Origin: Lysinibacillus fusiformis
Lineage (GTDB): Bacteria; Bacillota; Bacilli; Bacillales_A; Planococcaceae
DNA: 64,000 nt
Direction: 5' to 3'
NCBI GenBank assembly: GCA_030027265.1
Contig: JASENG010000011.1
Span: 62,001-126,000, forward strand
Positions within the stretch are counted from its first letter, which is position 1; the number at the start of each line of letters is the position of its first letter. The notes under the pieces were generated by a model that saw only the letters and a program-made list of their open reading frames with translations, made no database searches and was not told where the DNA came from. The translations under genes were made by a program, and so were the position numbers. This document shows, in pieces, positions 34,518 to 42,063 of this stretch.

Positions 34518-35510
34518 GTGTATTTTGTTGATAACAAGGGGATTACAGATCCACGCATAAACCTGGCGATTGAGGAATTTGTACTAAGAAATATGGATAT
34601 TGAGAAGGACGATTACTTGCTGTTCTATATCAATCAACCTTCCATCATTATTGGGAAGAACCAAAACACAATCGAAGAAATTAATACAGACTATGTTGAA
34701 GATAATGGGATCATCGTTGTAAGACGTTTATCTGGCGGTGGGGCCGTGTATCATGATTTGAACAATTTGAATTTTAGCTTTTTGACGAAGGATGATGGAA
34801 ACAGCTTCCATAATTATAAAAAGTTCACGCAGCCTGTTGTAGACGCGTTGAAGAAATTAGGCGTCGATGCGGAATTATCAGGGCGAAATGATATTTTGGC
34901 AGAAGGAAAAAAAGTATCCGGGAACGCACAATATGCTACTCGCGGGCGCATGTTCAGCCACGGTACGTTACTGTTTAAAACGGACGTGGATGCGGTAGCT
35001 TCATCATTAAAAGTGAAAAAGGACAAGATCGAATCAAAAGGGATTAAATCGGTTCGCTCCCGCGTAGGAAATATTTCGGACTACTTAAAAGAGCCGATGA
35101 CGATTGAAGAATTCAGAATGGAAATATTAAATTCAATTTTTGGCGGCGAAGAGAAAATTCAATACTATGAACTTACTGAAGAAGATTGGAAAAAAATCCA
35201 TGAAATTTCGGAAGAGCGTTATCAAAAATGGGAATGGAACTATGGGAAATCCCCTCGCTTTAATATCCAAAAAACAAATCGATTCCCTTCAGGCGGCATC
35301 GATATTCGCATGGAAGTGAATAAAGGTATTATCGAAGAGATAAAAATCTTTGGTGATTTCTTTGGTGTAGGGGATGTTGCCGATATTGAAAAGTTATTAG
35401 TCGGTGTAAAATATGATCGTACAAGCATTGATGATGCATTAAAATCGATCGATACAACACATTATTTTGGTGCCGTATCAAAAGAAGACTTTTTAAAATT
35501 AATTTATTAA
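34518..35510 (+). CDS. lplJ: Lipoate-protein ligase LplJ
   Basis: Attaches free lipoate, via lipoyl-AMP, to E2 and GcvH proteins. It has 330 residues with RRLSGGGAVYHDLNNLNFSF (the invariant RRxxGGGxVxHD motif), and NDILAEGKKVSGNAQ with the catalytic Lys-containing KxSGxA. The C-terminal accessory domain is present, so it should catalyse both half-reactions. The GTG at 34518 is chosen because GAGGAG lies 8 bases upstream and because the length then equals B. subtilis LplJ; the GTG at 34509 overlaps that site. Monocistronic with a terminator. Confidence 0.93.
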   Translation: MYFVDNKGITDPRINLAIEEFVLRNMDIEKDDYLLFYINQPSIIIGKNQNTIEEINTDYVEDNGIIVVRRLSGGGAVYHDLNNLNFSFLTKDDGNSFHNYKKFTQPVVDALKKLGVDAELSGRNDILAEGKKVSGNAQYATRGRMFSHGTLLFKTDVDAVASSLKVKKDKIESKGIKSVRSRVGNISDYLKEPMTIEEFRMEILNSIFGGEEKIQYYELTEEDWKKIHEISEERYQKWEWNYGKSPRFNIQKTNRFPSGGIDIRMEVNKGIIEEIKIFGDFFGVGDVADIEKLLVGVKYDRTSIDDALKSIDTTHYFGAVSKEDFLKLIY

Positions 35511-35514
35511 CAGT

Positions 35515-35549
35515 AAAAGCGACTCTAAGCGTTCTAGGGTCGCTTTTTT
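35515..35549 (+). terminator. Intrinsic terminator after lplJ
   Basis: AAAGCGACTCTA / CTAGGGTCGCTTT stem followed by TTTTT. Confidence 0.85.
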
Positions 35550-35718
35550 TATTTGCGATACATATAGGGGCTGTTGTTTATAGGGGAACTCTTTTTTGAT
35601 ACACTGTTAAGGAAGCATAAATTTTGGCAACAATGGACAACGACAATCGCTCGTAAGAAAGATACATCGTGTCTAAATAATAATAATCAAGCATTCCAAT
35701 AACATTGGGGGAATGAAT

Positions 35719-36423
35719 ATGGAAACTACACGGATATTTATCGTGGAGGACGATCAAAAAATCGCCTCTCTTTTAGCAGATACATTAAGAAAATATCAAT
35801 ATGAAGTTGAAATCGTAAAAAACTTTGAAGGAATTGTGGAGGAGTGCACGGCCTTTCTTCCTCACATTATTTTGTTGGATATTAATTTGCCATCCTATGA
35901 TGGGTACTATTGGTGCAGGCAGTTAAGGCAGCATACGAAATGCCCGATTATTTTCATTTCTGCACGGTCAGGTGAAATGGATCAAATTTTTGCATTGGAA
36001 AATGGCGGTGATGACTTCATCACAAAGCCTTTTAATTATGAAATTGTCCTTGCAAAGATTCGCAGCCATCTTAGAAGAACCTATGGTGAATACTCCTCAC
36101 GCCAAGAAGAAAGAACGATTTCTTTGGGGCAGTTAACTTTGTACCTGGAGCGAATGGAATTGCACAAAAAGGATGTCGAAATTCCATTGCAGAAAAAGGA
36201 ATGCATCATTTTAGATTTACTTATGGGACAAGCCCCAAAGGTAGTATCACGTGAAAAATTGCTTGAAGAGCTATGGGATGATCAAGCTTTTGTAGATGAA
36301 AATACACTGAATGTCAATATGACACGTGTACGTAAGAAATTAGCTGATTATGGGGTTCATTCCGTTATTGAGACAGTGCGCGGAGCAGGGTATCGTTTTG
36401 TTTTAAATTCGGAGGAAGAGTAA
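35719..36423 (+). CDS. Response regulator of a Bce-type two-component system
   Basis: OmpR-family regulator of 234 residues: receiver domain with acidic pair VEDD, phospho-acceptor Asp in ILLDINLP (about residue 53) and Lys in FITKPFN, followed by a winged-helix DNA-binding domain (LGQLTLYLERMEL ... VRGAGYRFV). It resembles BceR/YvcP. It probably activates the ABC transporter genes downstream in response to peptide antibiotics. The ATG at 35719 is used because GGGGG lies 7 bases upstream; the ATG at 35713 is too close to it. The stop overlaps the next start by one base. Confidence 0.88.
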   Translation: METTRIFIVEDDQKIASLLADTLRKYQYEVEIVKNFEGIVEECTAFLPHIILLDINLPSYDGYYWCRQLRQHTKCPIIFISARSGEMDQIFALENGGDDFITKPFNYEIVLAKIRSHLRRTYGEYSSRQEERTISLGQLTLYLERMELHKKDVEIPLQKKECIILDLLMGQAPKVVSREKLLEELWDDQAFVDENTLNVNMTRVRKKLADYGVHSVIETVRGAGYRFVLNSEEE

Positions 36424-37427
36424 TGGGGTTGAAGCTATTTATAAAAGAACATATTTCCTTCGTATTGTTTGAAATAATTATTGTGCTGTTTATTATGTCG
36501 CTGTATTGGTTGGATGGCTTCAGAAATATGAGCACGGCTATTTACACAATGATTATAAGTTTAATTCTCATTATTTCTTATTTGGCTTTTCGTTATATGC
36601 GGCGTCAAAGCTTTTTTAAAAAAATTACACAATTGCCACAAACGATGGAGGATGCATTGCAAAAAAATGCAAAGTCTTTTGAGCATACACAAACTGAAAG
36701 CTACCTGCACGAGCTATATCGCGTTTATCAGCATGAGGTGCAGGTGCTGTATGCCTCTCAGAATCGTCAGGAAAAATTTCTGAATCAATGGATCCACCAA
36801 ATGAAAACACCGGTTTCCGTACTGGAATTATTATTGCAGGAAGATGCCCCGCTTGATAAAAAAAGTGTGCAGGAAGAAGTGGATCGCATCAAAAGAGGGC
36901 TGGAAATGGTGCTCATGAATGCCCGGCTTGAAAAATTCGAGGACGATATGCAAATTGAACGGGTGTATTTGAAGCAAGTCGTGAATGCAACTATCAATGA
37001 AAATAAGCGTTTATTTATTACAAAACGGGTGTTCCCGGAAACACAGATCGATGATGACTTAGTCGTTGCAAGTGATTCGAAATGGCTGAAATTTATATTA
37101 GGGCAATTTATAACAAATGCTGTAAAGTACACGTTTGAGCAAAATAAACGGATCATGGTCTCGGCAACGAAGAATGATTCAGAAGTGAAGCTAACGATTC
37201 GCGATGAAGGAATCGGGATTCCTAAATCGGATTTAACGCGGGTAACTAAAGCCTTTTTCACTGGAGAAAATGGGCGGAAAACAGGTGAATCTACAGGGAT
37301 GGGCTTGTATTTGGCCAGTGAAATCTGTGAAAAACTTGGCCATAAATTTGAGATTGAATCAGAAGTAGGGGCAGGTACAACGATCACTCTTACATTTCAG
37401 TGTTTAGAGGCCACTCTTCTAGAATGA
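36423..37427 (+). CDS. Bce-type intramembrane-sensing histidine kinase
   Basis: Sensor kinase of 334 residues with two N-terminal membrane helices separated by only a few residues (LYWLDGFRNMS), so it has no extracellular sensor domain. Such kinases receive their signal from the partner BceAB transporter. The phospho-acceptor His is in NQWIHQMKTPVSVLE (about residue 125), and the ATPase domain shows N box FITNAVKYT, G1 DEGIGIP and G2 GMGLYLA. The same operon encodes regulator, ATPase and permease, the complete resistance module. Which peptide is detected cannot be read from the sequence. Confidence 0.9.
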   Translation: MGLKLFIKEHISFVLFEIIIVLFIMSLYWLDGFRNMSTAIYTMIISLILIISYLAFRYMRRQSFFKKITQLPQTMEDALQKNAKSFEHTQTESYLHELYRVYQHEVQVLYASQNRQEKFLNQWIHQMKTPVSVLELLLQEDAPLDKKSVQEEVDRIKRGLEMVLMNARLEKFEDDMQIERVYLKQVVNATINENKRLFITKRVFPETQIDDDLVVASDSKWLKFILGQFITNAVKYTFEQNKRIMVSATKNDSEVKLTIRDEGIGIPKSDLTRVTKAFFTGENGRKTGESTGMGLYLASEICEKLGHKFEIESEVGAGTTITLTFQCLEATLLE

Positions 37428-37451
37428 ACTTAAAGTTAAGAGGGATAATCG

Positions 37452-38228
37452 ATGTCAATTTTACAAGTACAAGATGTGACAAAGGTATATGAAGGGAAAG
37501 TGACAAACCGTGCACTAAACCAGCTGTCATTTGAAGTGGAAAAGGGCGAGTTTTTAGCAGTGATGGGACCTTCTGGCAGCGGAAAGTCAACCTTATTAAA
37601 TCTTATTTCAACCATTGATCGGCCGACTTCCGGTGAAATTATTTTCAATGGAACAAAGCCGCAAAATCTAAATCTCACAGAACTTGCTTATTTTAGAAGA
37701 AGAGAACTCGGATTTGTCTTCCAGGATTTTAATTTGTTGCCGATGTTGACCGTTGAAGAGAATATTGTGCTCCCTTTAACACTGGATCAAATGAGCGTTA
37801 AGGTAATGGAAGAGCGATTGATGGTTTTAGCAGAGAGGCTTGATTTAACAACGATTTTACAAAAACGTCCGAACGAAATTTCAGGTGGGCAGGCGCAAAG
37901 AGTAGCAATTGCCAGAGCCTTGATTCATCAACCAGCCATTATTTTAGCAGATGAACCAACTGGAAATCTGGATTCGAACAATTCACGAGAAGTGCTTGAA
38001 CTACTTAGTAAGATTAATCAAGAAAGGCAGGCTACCATCATTATGGTAACTCATGATCCAATAGCGGCGAGCTTTTGTGATCGGGTGCTATTTATAAAAG
38101 ACGGCGAGTTTTTCAATGAAATACATCGCGATGACCGTCGCCAAACATTTTTCCAGCGAATACTAAATGTGCTTAGTTTATTAGGGGGTGGACAAGTAGG
38201 TGACCTTTCATCAATTCGCTTACCGTAA
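37452..38228 (+). CDS. Bce-type ABC transporter ATPase
   Basis: ATPase of 258 residues of the MacB/BceA type: Walker A GPSGSGKST (about residue 40), Q loop VFQDFNLLP, signature ISGGQAQR, Walker B ILADEPTGNLD and switch VTHDP. It powers the BceAB-like permease that frees lipid II cycle intermediates from peptide antibiotics. It lies only 24 bases after the kinase gene and its end overlaps the permease gene by 29 bases, longer than the usual 4-base overlap, so all four genes are probably one transcript. B. subtilis instead has a regulated promoter before bceA. Confidence 0.9.
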   Translation: MSILQVQDVTKVYEGKVTNRALNQLSFEVEKGEFLAVMGPSGSGKSTLLNLISTIDRPTSGEIIFNGTKPQNLNLTELAYFRRRELGFVFQDFNLLPMLTVEENIVLPLTLDQMSVKVMEERLMVLAERLDLTTILQKRPNEISGGQAQRVAIARALIHQPAIILADEPTGNLDSNNSREVLELLSKINQERQATIIMVTHDPIAASFCDRVLFIKDGEFFNEIHRDDRRQTFFQRILNVLSLLGGGQVGDLSSIRLP

Positions 38229-40131
38229 CGTCATAAGAAATATCCGAATTTATGCGGCATTTTTTATGGCGAGTTTTTTTTCGGTACTCGTGTTTTTTAT
38301 TTACTCCATGCTAATGTTTCACCCGGAAATTGAGGATGGATTTTTAGGAAATGTGCCAATCATCTGGATGGTTGTAGCCGAAATTATTTTAGTTGTATTT
38401 TCCTGGTTTTTTATTTTTTATTCGATGAAGGCCTTTCTGGAGGCAAGAGCGAAAGAATTTGCCATTCTGCTCCATTTAGGGATGGAAAAGAAGCAGCTCT
38501 CAAGGCTGATTTTTTTGGAAACGATTATCATTGGTTCGATTTCCATCATACTCGGGATAATCTTCGGCTATGCATTCTCTAAATTTTTCTTTATGATTGT
38601 CCGAGAAATTCTGATGCTGGAGGATTTGCCATTATATCTTTCATGGGAGCCCTTTGTATTAACCATTGCCGTTTATTTAAGTGCATTTATTCTTATTTCC
38701 TTGTTTAGTGTCCACTTCTCGCCGGATCGAAAAGTCATTGATTTGCTGAATGGGTATAAAAATATTCAGATTGATGTGGACTTTACAAAAAGAAAAGCGA
38801 TTCTCGGGATTGTGCTCATCCTAAGCGGATATGTGCTTGCCCTCTTGACTACGCGGTCCAATATGATCATGTTTTCTGTTTTTATCCCTTTCTTAATAAC
38901 GATTGGAACGTATTTGTTTTTTACGGACACAACGCAGTATGTTGTGGATCGAATGAAAAATAGAAGAATTTTTTACTGGAAAAAGTCAAGAATGCTTCCG
39001 GTGGCAGAGCAAACCTTTATTCTGAAAAATAACGGGAAGATGTTCTTTGTAATGACAATCGTAACGACCCTGGCATTTTTGTCCATTGGATTGCTTGCAA
39101 CCCTATCTTCCTATACCTCACAGTATGATAAATTAAATCCCCTGGGGTTAATTTATAAAGGGCATATTGATAATCCATATGAGCTTGAACATATTTCCTC
39201 TCTTATCACAGAGCTGGAGGATAAGGGATTGTCGTATCAGTTGACGAGATTTACGGTCTTAAAGCAGACATCTTCTTTTACAAATTTTGAAGTAGAGGTG
39301 TTTAAAGAGTCAGATATTAATAATCTGCTGTTTTCTTATGGGTATCCAATGGTGCGCTTGAGAAGAGGGGAGGCGATGTTTATCCCTTATTCGAAGGATT
39401 CGATAAAGGAATTATCCAAGAAAAAGGTTGAGACCGTCCTGCTGGAGAATAATGTGAAATTAACGATTGATCAAGTGTATCCAAACCTCATCTTTCCATC
39501 ATCCATTGTTAGTTTAAATTCGATCATTATTAGTGATGTGGATTTTAGAAGATTAGTGCATCCTTATAGCGGTTATCCCCATGTAGAACCAGGGTATCAT
39601 TTATTTACTTTTGATATTCCGCAGTGGATCGAGGCGAAGGATGTGGGAGTAGGTATTCAACAGAAGGTCGCTCAGGAATATTTAAAAGAAGATTACAAGC
39701 TTCCATATTATTTTGAAAATGCAGGATTAAATTATTCTTATATATTATCTACCTATTCATTATTTACTTTAGTCGGCTTGTTGGTAGCCGCAGTGTTTTT
39801 ATTGGCGGCGGGTAGCTTTATATACTTTAAATTGCATACCAGCCTAGAGGCGGAGAAGAAGAAATTCGATGTTTTAAAGCGTATGGGGATTTCAAATAAT
39901 GAGTTGAAAACTTTGGTAACCAAGCTTTTATTTCCACAATTCTTTCTGCCATGGGGTGTGGCGCTATGCCACAGTCTATTTGCGTTCTTCGCGCTGCAGA
40001 ATATCATGAAAAATTATGTAAATGTCTCCATTGTAAAAGAAGTGGTCTTTGCATTTGTCTTTTTAGTGATTATAGAAATTATCTACTTTAATTTAATTAG
40101 ATGGCGATATATCGCCCATGTAAGAGAGTAA
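38200..40131 (+). CDS. Bce-type ABC transporter permease
   Basis: Permease of 643 residues with about ten membrane helices and one large extracellular domain of roughly 200 residues (about 305-520) between helices 7 and 8, the hallmark of BceB-like permeases; this domain decides antibiotic specificity and signalling. The start MTFHQFAYRNVIRNIRIYAAFF matches the family. The GTG start at 38200 has AGGGGGTGG upstream, inside the ATPase gene. It acts with the ATPase and as the sensor for the upstream kinase. No separate terminator is obvious. Confidence 0.9.
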   Translation: MTFHQFAYRNVIRNIRIYAAFFMASFFSVLVFFIYSMLMFHPEIEDGFLGNVPIIWMVVAEIILVVFSWFFIFYSMKAFLEARAKEFAILLHLGMEKKQLSRLIFLETIIIGSISIILGIIFGYAFSKFFFMIVREILMLEDLPLYLSWEPFVLTIAVYLSAFILISLFSVHFSPDRKVIDLLNGYKNIQIDVDFTKRKAILGIVLILSGYVLALLTTRSNMIMFSVFIPFLITIGTYLFFTDTTQYVVDRMKNRRIFYWKKSRMLPVAEQTFILKNNGKMFFVMTIVTTLAFLSIGLLATLSSYTSQYDKLNPLGLIYKGHIDNPYELEHISSLITELEDKGLSYQLTRFTVLKQTSSFTNFEVEVFKESDINNLLFSYGYPMVRLRRGEAMFIPYSKDSIKELSKKKVETVLLENNVKLTIDQVYPNLIFPSSIVSLNSIIISDVDFRRLVHPYSGYPHVEPGYHLFTFDIPQWIEAKDVGVGIQQKVAQEYLKEDYKLPYYFENAGLNYSYILSTYSLFTLVGLLVAAVFLLAAGSFIYFKLHTSLEAEKKKFDVLKRMGISNNELKTLVTKLLFPQFFLPWGVALCHSLFAFFALQNIMKNYVNVSIVKEVVFAFVFLVIIEIIYFNLIRWRYIAHVRE

Positions 40132-40202
40132 CAAGAAAAACGTTATAAATAGAATAATATTTATTTTTCGACAAGAAATACCTCATAAAATACAAAACCC
40201 TA

Positions 40203-40231
40203 TTGTTTTATTAGTATATTTATTTTATAAT
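40203..40231 (+). promoter_or_regulatory. Sigma-A promoter of the acyl-CoA ligase gene
   Basis: TTGTTT, 17-bp spacer, perfect TATAAT; predicted start near 40238. Confidence 0.65.
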
Positions 40232-40240
40232 ATTTGGAAA

Positions 40241-40258
40241 TGAATCAATATTCATTTT
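40241..40258 (+). promoter_or_regulatory. FadR-like operator at the acyl-CoA ligase promoter
   Basis: TGAATCAATATTCATTTT matches 13 of 16 fixed positions of the FadR box TGAATGANTANTCATTCA as I recall it, and lies right after the predicted transcription start, where a repressor would act. Confidence 0.65.
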
Positions 40259-40307
40259 ACTTCGTTTTTAGTTTAACGGAGGCCAAATGCAAAGGGGGAT
40301 GGGTGTT

Positions 40308-41858
40308 TTGAATTTAGTTGAACGTGTTCGACAAACCGCATTAGAACAACCCGAAAAACATGCATATCATTTTTTAGGGAGAGACACTACATACGGTGAA
40401 TTTGAAGAAACTGTTAGCAGATTTGCAGCAGGCTTACAGCAACTAGGGGTAGAAAAAGGAGATCATGTGGCGTTTTTATTAGGAAATACACCACATTTTT
40501 TAATTTCGTTGTATGCAACTATGCGAATCGGAGCAACAGCAATTCCTGTAAATCCGATGTACACGCAAGATGAGATTGCTTATATCATTCAAAACGGCGA
40601 TGTTAAAGCCGTGATTGCACTTGATCTATTGCTGCCTTTAGTGGAAGTAGGGGTGAAAGTATTACCACAGGTAGAAAATTATATCATTTGTGAAACAACT
40701 CAAGATATAGGCGAAAAAGTGAATGCGCTATCAAACAGTGCAAAAGAGAAAACCAAGCTTTTCTCTCAAATTCTAGGTTCACCAGTCGAATCTGTAGACC
40801 CGGTAAAAGTAGAAGAAGATGATACAGCAATTATTTTATATACTTCAGGAACTACGGGCTATCCAAAAGGGGCTATGTTAACGCATCGCAATTTATATTC
40901 AAATGCTCGTGATGTTGGCCACTATTTAAGCATGACTCCTGAGGACCGAGTGATTGCGACATTGCCGGTATTCCATGTATTTGCGTTAACAGTAGTTGTC
41001 AATGCACCGCTTCTTCAAGGGGCGACAGTTCTATTGGCGCCTCGATTTAGCCCAAGCGAAATTTATGATCTGGCTGAGAGTCAAAAGGCGACTGTTTTTG
41101 CCGGCGTACCAACCATGTATAATTTCCTTTATCAATTCGATGGAGATGCTGACAAGTTTGCTGCATTGCGGTTAGCTGTTTCTGGCGGTGCACCATTACC
41201 TGTACAAGTTCTCCATGATTTTGAAGCGAAGTTTAAAGTGAAGGTATCAGAAGGGTACGGGCTGTCAGAGGCTTCACCTGTCACATGCTTCAATCCACTT
41301 GATCGTGAACGAAAAGCCGGCTCCATCGGGATGTCAATTTCAAATGTTGAGAACAAAGTTGTCGATGAATTCGGAAACGAAGTGCCGGTAGGAGAAGTGG
41401 GAGAGTTAATCGTTCGCGGTCCGAATGTGATGAAGGGCTATTATAAAATGCCCGAGGATACAGCTAATGCAATCCGTGGCGAATGGCTATACACTGGAGA
41501 TTTAGCGAAAAAGGATGAGGATGGCTACTTCTATATTGTTGATCGCAAGAAAGATATGATCATCGTTGGAGGATTTAATGTGTATCCACGTGAAGTAGAG
41601 GAAGTATTGTTCACCCATCCGAACGTAGTAGAAGCTGCAGTGGTTGGTTTCCCGGATGCAAATTTAGGAGAAGCGGTACATGCTTATGTCGTATTGAAGG
41701 AAAACAATACAACGGTTGAAGAACTGCAGGCATTCTGTGCACAACGTCTTGTGAAATATAAAGTTCCAGCAGCAATCGACCTTTTGGAGGAGCTGCCGAA
41801 AAATTCAACAGGCAAAATTCTGCGCCGTTCCTTAAAACAAATCGAAAGAGCAAAATAA
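40308..41858 (+). CDS. lcfB: Long-chain fatty-acid-CoA ligase, LcfB/YhfL-like
   Basis: AMP-forming acyl-CoA synthetase of 516 residues. The P-loop is ILYTSGTTGYPKGAMLTHRN, the AMP-binding segment EGYGLSEASP, then YTGDLAKKDEDGYFYIVDRKKDMIIVGG and the catalytic Lys in LPKNSTGKILRR near the C-terminus. It activates fatty acids for degradation. The TTG at 40308 is used because GGGGG lies 9 bases upstream and because B. subtilis LcfB starts at the matching MNLV; earlier ATGs at 40287 and 40299 overlap the ribosome binding site. Its position after the yhfH-lplJ genes fits yhfL. Regulation by FadR is predicted from the operator. Confidence 0.9.
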   Translation: MNLVERVRQTALEQPEKHAYHFLGRDTTYGEFEETVSRFAAGLQQLGVEKGDHVAFLLGNTPHFLISLYATMRIGATAIPVNPMYTQDEIAYIIQNGDVKAVIALDLLLPLVEVGVKVLPQVENYIICETTQDIGEKVNALSNSAKEKTKLFSQILGSPVESVDPVKVEEDDTAIILYTSGTTGYPKGAMLTHRNLYSNARDVGHYLSMTPEDRVIATLPVFHVFALTVVVNAPLLQGATVLLAPRFSPSEIYDLAESQKATVFAGVPTMYNFLYQFDGDADKFAALRLAVSGGAPLPVQVLHDFEAKFKVKVSEGYGLSEASPVTCFNPLDRERKAGSIGMSISNVENKVVDEFGNEVPVGEVGELIVRGPNVMKGYYKMPEDTANAIRGEWLYTGDLAKKDEDGYFYIVDRKKDMIIVGGFNVYPREVEEVLFTHPNVVEAAVVGFPDANLGEAVHAYVVLKENNTTVEELQAFCAQRLVKYKVPAAIDLLEELPKNSTGKILRRSLKQIERAK

Positions 41859-41869
41859 TATAAAAAAGC

Positions 41870-41904
41870 TGATGATGTCTCAAAAAATGAGGCATCATTT
41901 TTTT
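41870..41904 (+). terminator. Intrinsic terminator after lcfB
   Basis: ATGATGTCTC / GAGGCATCAT stem followed by TTTTTTT. Confidence 0.85.
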
Positions 41905-41914
41905 ATTTGAACGA

Positions 41915-41962
41915 GGACCAGGTCCATATACAATTCAGAACAATTGTATATGGACCTGGCCC
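41915..41962. repeat. Long perfect palindrome, possible REP-like element
   Basis: CCAGGTCCATATACAATT (41918-41935) and its exact complement AATTGTATATGGACCTGG (41942-41959) enclose a 6-base loop; the pairing continues imperfectly outwards (GG.../...CC). It is too long and lacks a T run to be an ordinary terminator, and follows one directly. It is the kind of palindrome moved by REP-associated tyrosine transposases, but no transposase is present. Confidence 0.65.
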
Positions 41963-42063
41963 CTTGACTATTTTGATTTTTAAAAATTGTTTGACATAAA
42001 GGGAGGGAGTGATAAACTTTATATTACGGAAATCGAAATAGTAGTTTGAAAGGGTGGACAAAG

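Noticed and set aside
35580-35718. BceR-type operator before the response regulator gene (GATACATCGTGTC)
   Set aside because: Only a partial inverted repeat with 3-base spacing, unlike the expected TNACA-N4-TGTAA type motif.
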